Shown piece by piece: positions 7,140 to 14,109 of a DNA stretch of 14,109 nt. The DNA lies in the NCBI GenBank assembly GCA_002495535.1, contig DAFX01000031.1, positions 857-14,965 on the forward strand. Direction: 5' to 3'. Each line of letters starts with the position of its first letter. The stretch's first letter is position 1. The notes under the pieces were generated by a model. It was not told the origin of the DNA, did no database searches, and was given only the letters and a program-made list of their open reading frames with translations. Source of the stretch: Euryarchaeota archaeon UBA433 (lineage in GTDB: Archaea > Thermoplasmatota > Poseidoniia > Poseidoniales > Poseidoniaceae). A program made the translations under genes and the position numbers.

Positions 7140-8006
7140 GTGACTCAAACTTTCGTCATGATTCTCTGCTCTTTTGGCGTAGCCTTGCTCGCCTTAGCAT
7201 TCCTTTGTGTGCTCATTTGGTTGATTCGAGTTCGTCCAAGAACGCCAATGTTGGATGACGATTGGAATTCTGATTGTGAAAAGACAACGACGGCAGAAAT
7301 AACTGGCGCTAAGATCCGGTACCGCAACATTCGTGATTTCCTATGGCGCACGACGCGCGATCGGGATGAAGCATGGCAAGATTCCTTGGAGGTTGATGCG
7401 GATGAAATTAAGGACGTTTGGTTTGTCGTTGACCATTTCCATAGCTTTCAGGGGCTGGCACACACTTTTCTGACCTTCGAGTTCAACGATGGCACCTGCC
7501 TGTCCTTTTCGTTTGAAGCTCGTCGAAGAAAGGGCCAGAAGTATCACCCTTGGGCTGGTTTTTGGCGCCACTATGAACTCTATCTTCTGGTCGGGTTTGA
7601 ACACGATGTGCTGGCATTGAGAACCAATGCACGGGGCCACAAGGACTACCTTTTCCGAGGTATAACGCCCCCCGGTAAGGAGAAGGCATTGCTGTTAGCA
7701 TTGACCGACAAAGCAAATTCCCTTGCAGAGAAAGCCGAATGGTACCACTCATTCTTGACCACCTGCAACACCTCTATTGTTGGCATGGTCAACCGAATCA
7801 CGCCGGGTAGAGTCCCGTTTACATGGAGGAATTTCTTGCCCGGCTACACACCACGAGCAGCCTACAAATTAGGGCTGATCGAGGATTGGGGCGGCTTTGA
7901 TGAAACGATGAACCGAGCCCGAATCGATGAACACGCCATGAAGTGGGACGGAAAAGGATCTTATTCTGAGATGATTCGAGATTATCTACCAAAGGGTCCC
8001 CTTTGA
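7140..8006 (+). CDS. membrane-anchored DUF4105-family protein
   Basis: The 288-residue product has one N-terminal helix (about 7-30, ILCSFGVALLALAFLCVLIW) followed by RVRPR, then a globular domain matching DUF4105. Family-type motifs are RYRNIRDFLW (60-69), AHTFLTFEFNDG (107-118) with His108, SFEARRRKGQ (124-133), YELYLLVGFEHDV (145-157) and WYHSFLTTCNTS (201-212) with Cys209. The conserved His and Cys suggest a Cys-dependent acyltransferase or hydrolase. From memory, a Bacteroides member of this family (Lnb) has been assigned lipoprotein N-acyltransferase activity; I could not check this. The charge pattern around the helix predicts the domain faces the cytoplasm, unlike Lnb. Start choice is GTG 7140 (preceding SD) over ATG 7158. 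It is the last gene of the three-gene unit and overlaps the convergent kinase gene by 25 bases. Confidence 0.83.
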   Translation: MTQTFVMILCSFGVALLALAFLCVLIWLIRVRPRTPMLDDDWNSDCEKTTTAEITGAKIRYRNIRDFLWRTTRDRDEAWQDSLEVDADEIKDVWFVVDHFHSFQGLAHTFLTFEFNDGTCLSFSFEARRRKGQKYHPWAGFWRHYELYLLVGFEHDVLALRTNARGHKDYLFRGITPPGKEKALLLALTDKANSLAEKAEWYHSFLTTCNTSIVGMVNRITPGRVPFTWRNFLPGYTPRAAYKLGLIEDWGGFDETMNRARIDEHAMKWDGKGSYSEMIRDYLPKGPL

Positions 8007-8701
8007 TTTGTTTCAAGGCAAGCCAGGACCGCACCATTCTTGACATCAATCGTGAGTTTTGAAGTGGTCGTGATGTTGTTCAGACCTCGTGTCCCTGGCA
8101 TTAATTTTTCATTGCTCAAATCCCATTCGCAACCCGTCAATGATACGCCCTCTGCCAGCCCTAATGCAAACAGGGAGAGGGTGCTCCCAATTTCTATAGA
8201 GTCGATGGTTAAGTTCCTATTTTTGATGCAATAGATGCGCGAATTTTGCGTGTGAAGCACCGTCTGAGGTGGCGCATCAAAAAGGGCGAAATAGGCGCCG
8301 ATTTGGTGCCCTTTTTGCCCACCTTCTATGCCGATGACATCTGTGGTTGTGGGGTTGTTCTGCCTTGCGAACTCAAGGGCTTTTGACAGATCACTGTTGT
8401 CCTGGTGTTCTTTGACAATCCACTGGATGCTTGAAAGGTTCTTCATCACCTCGTTTTGATCGACGCTGTCCATGTCTCCAATCACGACGTGCGGGGTGAT
8501 GCCACGTTCAAGGCACTGGTGGGCTGCGGCATCGCATGCTACAATGCACTCTGCCTGGTCAACAAGCGGTCGCCAAACCACTTCATCAGGCCAATCGCCA
8601 TCGCAGAAAATGACCCACTTCTCTGCGTCCATGTTGAACACGAGAAGGCCCTCTTTTGTCAAGTTCTCCCCTGATACCTCCTCATTGAATTGGCACTCCA
8701 T
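7982..8701 (-). CDS. thiamine pyrophosphokinase
   Basis: The 239-residue product matches thiamine pyrophosphokinase, which moves a pyrophosphoryl group from ATP to thiamine to give TPP in the cytoplasm. Visible motifs are the nucleotide/Mg site CDAAAHQCLERGITP (56-70) with VIGDMDSV (73-80), then QDNSDLSKALEF (100-111). A glycine-rich IEGGQKGHQIG (125-135) follows. The C-terminal thiamine-binding barrel has IGSTLSLFALG (171-181) and GCEWDLSNEKL (190-200). In the usual GGRxDH motif the Arg and Asp are replaced (GGQKGH), while the His is kept. The first 25 residues precede the usual start, so Met24 (ATG at 8632) is an alternative; ATG 8701 is chosen because GGGGGTC lies just upstream. In-frame ATGs at 8734 and 8770 are less likely. 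The gene suggests thiamine salvage. It converges on and overlaps the DUF4105 gene. Confidence 0.85.
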   Translation of the reverse strand: MECQFNEEVSGENLTKEGLLVFNMDAEKWVIFCDGDWPDEVVWRPLVDQAECIVACDAAAHQCLERGITPHVVIGDMDSVDQNEVMKNLSSIQWIVKEHQDNSDLSKALEFARQNNPTTTDVIGIEGGQKGHQIGAYFALFDAPPQTVLHTQNSRIYCIKNRNLTIDSIEIGSTLSLFALGLAEGVSLTGCEWDLSNEKLMPGTRGLNNITTTSKLTIDVKNGAVLACLETNQRGPFGR

Positions 8702-8705
8702 CTTG

Positions 8706-8724
8706 TGACCCCCTACGGGGGTCA
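8706..8724. promoter_or_regulatory. perfect palindrome in the divergent promoter region
   Basis: TGACCCCCTACGGGGGTCA is an 8-base-pair inverted repeat around a 3-base centre. It lies in the 75-base gap between the kinase ATG (minus, 8701) and the giant surface-protein ATG (plus, 8777). An AT-rich stretch (8733-8738) lies beside it and could serve as a TATA-like box for the kinase gene, placing that transcript start inside the palindrome. On the plus strand its end is 52 bases before the surface-protein ATG. It closely matches the palindrome at 3211-3227. Its GGGGGT arm could also act as a ribosome binding site for the kinase or mask it in a hairpin. Confidence 0.55.
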
Positions 8725-8776
8725 TGGTGGGCATTTTTCGACAAGCGTTTTCAAGGAGGGCGGGCCTCAAGGCTTC

Positions 8777-11700
8777 ATGGCCGTTGAGCGCAGCGTATCT
8801 TTCCCTACACTAGCGCTTGCGCTCACTGTGCTGTTTTTGATCCAATCGCTCGCTCCATTGGTGGCTCATCCAGCCGCCCAAGAGGTGCTGGATGAAGAGC
8901 AGAATGTCATGCCCTCAAGTGCTCATGTGCCCTTTTCGAGCGGTTACGGGCACGACTTCGCTGGCAGTATAATCTCGTTTGACGGTCTTCCTCAAGCAGA
9001 GGTGCGTGAAGAATCGGGATTGAATCTGTGGGATGAATCGGTTCTGCATCAATTCGAAAACTCCACCCCTGGTACCCCGGACCTCGTGCTGAACGGTCGG
9101 GAAAAGATGAATTTCTGTTGGACCACCCTCGAGGGTGAAGTTCACTACGCCAGTCGAACCTACACTGGTTCTTGGAGTGACGCCGTCGTTGACACCGTCG
9201 CACCAGCCACTGAAGAGGCTCTCGTCGATTGTGCCCTTGCCATCAATGAAAACGGCCGACCCTACATCATGTACGCCGACGGCGCCGACATCAAGGTCGC
9301 CCGTGTGGCCTACTCGGGCCAAGTGTACTTCGAAACTACATGGTTGACGCGAACGATCGTTGAAGATGTCAACCCGACAGATTTCCGACTAGGTTTGCGC
9401 CAAAACGAATTGGAGTGGGGGGTTTTCCGTGATGGAAATGGCTCGCTATGGCAGCTCAATTACAGTGGAACCCGTTGGTCCCATGCTCTTCTCGATGCTG
9501 GGCCAGTGAGCCAAGACATCGAACTCGCCATCGATGAAAATGCCGTAGCACACGTGGCTTATGCTGTGCCAGAGGCAGGGGAAATCCGCTTGATTCGTGT
9601 TGACGGCTCGACTTACGATCACCGAGTTTTGCTTCGGGATGCCAACATCCAATCCCACATCGGCATGGGCCTTGATGGCAATGCATTGGAACAAATTGTC
9701 ACGACTGTGGGTCAAGATGGCAACATCACTCTGCAACTTCTACGCAGCCTTTCTGGTCAAGAAACCGGCCGCATCAATCCAACCCCATCCGTTGTTCTAA
9801 CAGGTGCCCAAGAGGCTGATGAAGGGTCCATGGCCATGGGTGACATCAATGGAGATGGGTTTGACGATCTGATCATTGCAGAACCAGAGCACGATGGAAA
9901 CGCCACTAACTCAGGTCGAGTGATGGTCTATTACGGCTCGACACAAGGAGTTTCCACATCCTCCGATGTCCTTTCTGGTGACGCTGCCAATGAAAGTTTT
10001 GGCAAAGGCATGGCTGTTGCTGACTTCAACGGTGATGGGTACGACGATCTTGCCATCGGCTCACCAGGGTGGAACGATACCACTGCAAACTTCACCGGCG
10101 TACCCGGTCTCGTTCAGGTGTTTTTGGGCAATGCAAGCGGACTTGAAGCCGTTGCTTGGTGGAGCATGACCGGCGAAGATAAGGAGCAACTTGGTTGGTC
10201 AGTCGTTGCTTCAGAAACCATGAACGGTGATGCAAAAGCCGATCTTGTAGCCCTTGCTTATGGATCTTCAGAACAGGTTACAGAAAGCAAATCCAACAAC
10301 GGAAAACTCCTCATTTTTGAAGGCAGTGAAACGGGAATGAATCACCTACGCAACATCACCCAAACCAAAGACGGACCGTTGTTTGGACGAACATTGGCTG
10401 CAAATGGAGATTTGAATGGAGACGGAATGAGTGACTTGTTGGTTTCCAACACCGGCAATTTTGACAGCCCATTGGGCTACGGTTCCATTGAGATCTTTTT
10501 CGGTGGGGCGAACGGATACAACGGCACGTTTGATCAGAGCATTGTTTCCACGCTTCAAGGGAAATTATTCGGCTGGTCGATGAATTACCTTGGCGATGTC
10601 AATTCAGACGGCTATGATGATTTCATGTTCAGCGAACCGTTCAACACAACCGTTTACCGCGCTGGAAAGATTTGGGCTTACTACGGATCTGCGGATGGAC
10701 TCAGTTCAGCAGTTCCCAGTTACACATTGGTATCAGGCGAATCTAACGCCCTGCTTGGACGGAGTTTCGAACCCGCTGGTGACGTCAATGAAGACGGCTA
10801 TGATGATGTGTTGATGATGCAGGCTATGGGCGGCAACACCGGCAAAGTCGAATTGATCCTCGGGTCCTCGATTGGATTGCGTTCTGATTGGGAATTGCTT
10901 GCAACGGGCCAAATCGGAGAAAACATTGGACACTCAGCAGCCACATTGGGCGACCTTGACGGCGATGGTTTGAGTGAAATTGTCTTGAGCAGCCGCGATG
11001 TTTCAACCAGCCCGAGCACGCTGATGTATCAAGTTCATTCAGAACGGGATTGGGAATTTTCAGCCTTTGCATATTCTATGAACCTGACCCAGTTGGACCT
11101 CAGCACCTCCGCTCGAGGGGAAACAAGCATGCTCCTCACCTTCGAAAACAACGCTTCTCACTTTGTTGAACATGTCGATGACGCAACGCCTACTGGAGTT
11201 TGGATGGATACTTTGGTGGTGCCAGCCAGCAACGTATCGCAATCCTATGCATTCACAGTAACCGAATCCGGCCGTCCAATCATCATCGAAGCTCATGAAG
11301 CAGACGGGTTGATTCACCGCTCGATTACGGGCCACACTGCTGTTGAACAACCCTTGATCACAACCGGACAATTTGGTGAACATCTTGGTTCGGGCCTGGA
11401 TGTCCTCGGGCAGCAACGCCTTGGCTACACCTCTCTTGGAACAAGCCAACTGTTTGCTTCGATTGAAAGCGAAAGTGGTTGGTCAACCACTATGGTTCGC
11501 TCTTCGATTGACTTAGACGGAAAAATTTCTGTGATGACTCAAGGGCTCAGTTCTTCGAACAATGAAACGGTCCTTGTCTACCGAGACGCACAAAACGATG
11601 CGTTGGAAATGGCCCGACTCCCTGAAGCCTCTTCCACATGGACCTTGGACAGCCTCGCTTCAACTGGAAGTGTAGTCTCTGAACAACAATCCGCAGCCTA

Positions 11701-14109
11701 CCTTGCCGATGGTTCCCTTGCGGTGCTCTTGATTATGGACGATGAAGTCCAATCGAATTTGTCCTTGTGGGTCATGAATGGATCAAATGTGGATGTGCAC
11801 AACATCACACCGCTCACAGACCTTTCTGCCGATTTACGACTTGCTGTTGGTGCAGATGGTACGGTGATGGCCGCAGTTCTCACGGCCACAGGTGCCTTAC
11901 ACGTGCATGAATTGGCGCCAAATTCCACCAACTGGACAAGTTCAAGCGTGCCACAACCAAATGGAGGATTGAATCAATACAACCTCGATTTGGTCGGCGG
12001 CTCCAGCCCCATGATGGCGGTGCGAAGCGATGCAGCCACCGCATCCCTCTACACACGGACCAACTCCACGACTTGGACCTCGTTTGGTTCTCAACCCGAT
12101 TCCAATTTGGAAGGCGCTTGGGATTTGGTGGTCATGGACGACCATTACCTCCTGTTGACGAGCACCGGGCCGACAAATGAACTGACTTGGAACACGATTT
12201 CCAAACAAGCCTCTTTGGAAAACACCTCACCTTGGTCGAGCCTTGCGTTCGGTTACCGCTCCGCTGGAGGCCAAACCGACGCCCAAGTGGACTCGAATGG
12301 AACAATCCATCTCTCGTGGTGGGATGACAACCTCGACGATGTGGGCGTCATGCGGTTATACCAAGACACCGATCGAGATCTGATCTTCGATTTGGTTGAC
12401 GATCTTCACCTGCTTGGTAATCAATGGGCCGACAGCGATGGAGACAACTTCGGTGACAATCCGGATGGTCCAATGAGCGACTCGTGCGTCACATCTGCCG
12501 CTGGTTCTTCCTTCTACGTCTACGGATGTTCCGACTACGATGCAGATGGATACGCAGACACCATCGATGGCTGTCAAAGTGATGTCGGCAGTTCTTGGCT
12601 CGGCCGCCTTGGGTGCCGTGACGACGACCAAGACGGTTGGTCAGACAACGATGCGACCTACTTCAACGGCGATGCTTTTGTTCTCAACTGGAAACAAGCT
12701 AAAGATTCAGACGGCGATGGCTACGGGGATAACTCGGGTCCTGATTGTTGCGCCACAGCACTTGATCCAAACAACCCACTCGGCGATTTGTTCCCATTCA
12801 ATCCATCCCAGTACGCTGATTATGACGGAGATGGATGGGGCGATAATGATACAGACGCCGTCACTGGTGATGCTTGTCCGTGGAATTGGGGTGCTTCATG
12901 GCGCGACCGAAACGGTTGCCTCGACACCGATAATGATGGTTCATCTGATCCTTCCAATCTGGGTGAATTCTTAGAATGGAACTCATCGATGGGGGCAGAC
13001 ATTTGGCCAACTGACCCAACTCAATGGGCCGATTCAGATGGCGATGGCTACGGCGATAACAGTTCTGATTCCGCCACCAACCCGGATAAATTCCCGGATA
13101 ATATAGCGGCTGCGGAAGACAATGATAGCGATGGGTACCCAGATCGCTGGACGTCATTCTACGATCTCTCCGACGAGGACTTCGACAACAATGGAGGGGG
13201 TTTGATCCTCGATGGCTGCCCTGGCGTTTGGGGCAATTCAACCAATCCTGTCAGTGGGTGCCCGGACACAGATGGGGATGGTTGGGATGATTCAGTCGAT
13301 GCGTTCCCACTCGAACCCTCCCAAGCAATTGATTTCGATGGAGATGGCTTTGGCGATGACCCCGACGGTTTTCAAGCAGATGAATGCCCACTCATTGCAG
13401 GTGTTCTCAACGGCACCGTACCGCTCAACGGGGCAACCGGTATTGGATGCCGCTTCATTGACGACAGCGATGACGACGGAGATTTTGTTTCCAATGAAGA
13501 AGACACCTGTCCATTTACCGATTCGGGTTTGGCAGTGAACACAGCAGGTTGCGCTGAAAACCAGCTTGACGATGACCAAGACGGTATCATGAATGATATG
13601 GACCAGTGTTCCCAAACTGAATATCAAGATGCAGTGGACGAGGTTGGTTGCAGCGAAACTCAACGTGAAACCGATACTGACGGTGACGGTGTCTTTGACC
13701 CAGTCGACCTTTGCCCGTTCACCGTGGGTACTGAAGTGGATGCAAACGGTTGTTCGACCAGCCAAATTGACACCGATGCTGACGGCGTCTCAGACGCTGA
13801 TGACCTCTGTCCCGACACACCATCCGGGTTCCCGGTGGATGCAGAAGGATGCACCGATGAAACTGCGCTCGAGCAAGACCTTGATGGTGACGGCTACAAA
13901 GGAGCCTATACCTACCAACTCAACCCAACGACTGGCTTGCGTGAAAATCAATCGGGTGATGCATTCCCAAGCGATGCAACCCAATGGTTCGACCAAGATG
14001 GCGATGGTTTTGGCGACAACATTGACGGCAACAATGCCGACCAGTGTCCTTTAGAAAACGGTACCTCATTCATCGATTACCTCGGCTGTATCGACGACGG
14101 TGACGGCTA
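8777..14109 (+). CDS. giant secreted protein with integrin-like FG-GAP propeller and TSP3-like array (3' end outside window)
   Basis: The frame opens at ATG 8777 and stays open for 1777 codons to the window edge, so the C-terminus is missing. MAVERSVSFPTLALALTVLF starts a signal peptide (about 1-33). Residues about 50-340 hold repeats of the form LAIxENGxxxxxYA, suggesting a beta-propeller. Residues about 345-770 contain seven FG-GAP units such as MGDINGDGFDDLIIAEP and VADFNGDGYDDLAIGSP, the number in an integrin-alpha propeller. Residues about 770-1190 resume propeller-like repeats (SIDLDGKISVMTQ, AVGADGTVMAAV, QVDSNGTIHLSWWDD). From about 1196 a TSP3-like array runs to the edge. There are about 32 N-X-S/T sequons. 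GGAGGG lies 16 bases upstream of the ATG, a poor spacing. This is probably an extracellular adhesin or surface-layer-associated protein; ligand and anchoring are unknown because the end is absent. Confidence 0.88.
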   Translation, partial: MAVERSVSFPTLALALTVLFLIQSLAPLVAHPAAQEVLDEEQNVMPSSAHVPFSSGYGHDFAGSIISFDGLPQAEVREESGLNLWDESVLHQFENSTPGTPDLVLNGREKMNFCWTTLEGEVHYASRTYTGSWSDAVVDTVAPATEEALVDCALAINENGRPYIMYADGADIKVARVAYSGQVYFETTWLTRTIVEDVNPTDFRLGLRQNELEWGVFRDGNGSLWQLNYSGTRWSHALLDAGPVSQDIELAIDENAVAHVAYAVPEAGEIRLIRVDGSTYDHRVLLRDANIQSHIGMGLDGNALEQIVTTVGQDGNITLQLLRSLSGQETGRINPTPSVVLTGAQEADEGSMAMGDINGDGFDDLIIAEPEHDGNATNSGRVMVYYGSTQGVSTSSDVLSGDAANESFGKGMAVADFNGDGYDDLAIGSPGWNDTTANFTGVPGLVQVFLGNASGLEAVAWWSMTGEDKEQLGWSVVASETMNGDAKADLVALAYGSSEQVTESKSNNGKLLIFEGSETGMNHLRNITQTKDGPLFGRTLAANGDLNGDGMSDLLVSNTGNFDSPLGYGSIEIFFGGANGYNGTFDQSIVSTLQGKLFGWSMNYLGDVNSDGYDDFMFSEPFNTTVYRAGKIWAYYGSADGLSSAVPSYTLVSGESNALLGRSFEPAGDVNEDGYDDVLMMQAMGGNTGKVELILGSSIGLRSDWELLATGQIGENIGHSAATLGDLDGDGLSEIVLSSRDVSTSPSTLMYQVHSERDWEFSAFAYSMNLTQLDLSTSARGETSMLLTFENNASHFVEHVDDATPTGVWMDTLVVPASNVSQSYAFTVTESGRPIIIEAHEADGLIHRSITGHTAVEQPLITTGQFGEHLGSGLDVLGQQRLGYTSLGTSQLFASIESESGWSTTMVRSSIDLDGKISVMTQGLSSSNNETVLVYRDAQNDALEMARLPEASSTWTLDSLASTGSVVSEQQSAAYLADGSLAVLLIMDDEVQSNLSLWVMNGSNVDVHNITPLTDLSADLRLAVGADGTVMAAVLTATGALHVHELAPNSTNWTSSSVPQPNGGLNQYNLDLVGGSSPMMAVRSDAATASLYTRTNSTTWTSFGSQPDSNLEGAWDLVVMDDHYLLLTSTGPTNELTWNTISKQASLENTSPWSSLAFGYRSAGGQTDAQVDSNGTIHLSWWDDNLDDVGVMRLYQDTDRDLIFDLVDDLHLLGNQWADSDGDNFGDNPDGPMSDSCVTSAAGSSFYVYGCSDYDADGYADTIDGCQSDVGSSWLGRLGCRDDDQDGWSDNDATYFNGDAFVLNWKQAKDSDGDGYGDNSGPDCCATALDPNNPLGDLFPFNPSQYADYDGDGWGDNDTDAVTGDACPWNWGASWRDRNGCLDTDNDGSSDPSNLGEFLEWNSSMGADIWPTDPTQWADSDGDGYGDNSSDSATNPDKFPDNIAAAEDNDSDGYPDRWTSFYDLSDEDFDNNGGGLILDGCPGVWGNSTNPVSGCPDTDGDGWDDSVDAFPLEPSQAIDFDGDGFGDDPDGFQADECPLIAGVLNGTVPLNGATGIGCRFIDDSDDDGDFVSNEEDTCPFTDSGLAVNTAGCAENQLDDDQDGIMNDMDQCSQTEYQDAVDEVGCSETQRETDTDGDGVFDPVDLCPFTVGTEVDANGCSTSQIDTDADGVSDADDLCPDTPSGFPVDAEGCTDETALEQDLDGDGYKGAYTYQLNPTTGLRENQSGDAFPSDATQWFDQDGDGFGDNIDGNNADQCPLENGTSFIDYLGCIDDGDG
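9839..11040 (+). repeat. seven FG-GAP (integrin-alpha-like) units
   Basis: Seven successive units of about 50-65 residues each carry a calcium-loop motif followed by a hydrophobic strand: DINGDGFDDLIIAEP, DFNGDGYDDLAIGSP, MNGDAKADLVALAYG (weakest), DLNGDGMSDLLVSNT, DVNSDGYDDFMFSEP, DVNEDGYDDVLMMQA and DLDGDGLSEIVLSSR. Most end in a strand such as VMVYYGS or IEIFFGG. Exactly seven units is what a closed seven-bladed integrin-type propeller requires. The third unit has an altered loop (NGDAKAD) and may not bind calcium. Confidence 0.87.
12361..14109 (+). repeat. TSP3-like array of the giant protein, running past the window edge
   Basis: The encoded array mixes two unit types. One is the composite type of the 849-residue protein (QWADSDGDGYGDN, GDACPWNWGASWRDRNGC, DAFPSDATQWFDQDGDGFGD). 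The other is the compact canonical TSP3 type, as in DTDGDGVFDPVDLCP and DTDADGVSDADDLCPDTPSG (about 13676-13850), known from many bacterial OmpA-like and adhesin proteins. Cysteines recur per unit, and one unit has a double Cys (GPDCCATALDP). Some units are still alike in DNA: 12704-12733 and 13031-13060 differ at 2 of 30 bases. Confidence 0.82.

Noticed and set aside
8706..8724. Palindrome as a transcription terminator
   Set aside because: It lies between two divergent starts, not after a gene, and has no T-run following the stem in a useful position.

Overview
The window most resembles a planktonic euryarchaeon of the Marine Group II/III (Poseidoniales) type. The clues are a compact genome with moderate GC, two archaeal-looking glycosyltransferases, Shine-Dalgarno sites of the GGAGGTGAT kind, and above all large secreted proteins built from Asp-rich thrombospondin type-3-like (TSP3) repeats with a recurring Gln-Trp signature. 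The taxonomic call is inference; no rRNA or other marker gene is present.

Left part (1-1778, minus strand). A GT2 glycosyltransferase of the dolichyl-phosphate-mannose-synthase type is followed 11 bases later by a thiopurine methyltransferase (tpm) that looks bacterial in origin. Next come a tRNA-Leu(CAA) whose acceptor stem does not pair well, and a 56-residue one-helix membrane protein that is easily overlooked. A GT4 glycosyltransferase diverges from the GT2 gene across a 106-base gap (1885-3150, plus strand). The two transferases together suggest synthesis of a cell-surface or N-linked glycan.

Middle part (3274-8006, plus strand). Three tightly packed genes form an apparent operon. The first encodes an 849-residue type I membrane protein with a signal peptide, a PPC-like N-terminal domain, a long TSP3-like array, one membrane helix and a proline-rich tail. 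The second encodes a 439-residue type I membrane protein with two Cys-paired beta-sandwich-like repeats and a Trp-rich tail. The third encodes a membrane-anchored DUF4105-family protein with conserved His and Cys residues. A thiamine pyrophosphokinase gene (7982-8701, minus strand) converges on the operon and overlaps its last gene by 25 bases.

Right part (8777 to the window end, plus strand). One open frame of at least 1777 codons runs off the edge. It encodes a giant secreted protein: a signal peptide, a propeller-like region, seven FG-GAP units that together match an integrin-alpha-type seven-bladed propeller, more propeller-like repeats, and a TSP3-like array of the same style as the 849-residue protein, carrying over thirty N-glycosylation sequons in all.

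The genes read together as a surface-adhesion module plus glycan-making enzymes. A near-identical 17-base palindrome (GACnCCC-GTA-GGGnGTC) lies 46-53 bases upstream of the start codons of both TSP3-bearing surface genes. The second copy also abuts the thiamine pyrophosphokinase start. It is the best candidate in the window for an undescribed shared control element.
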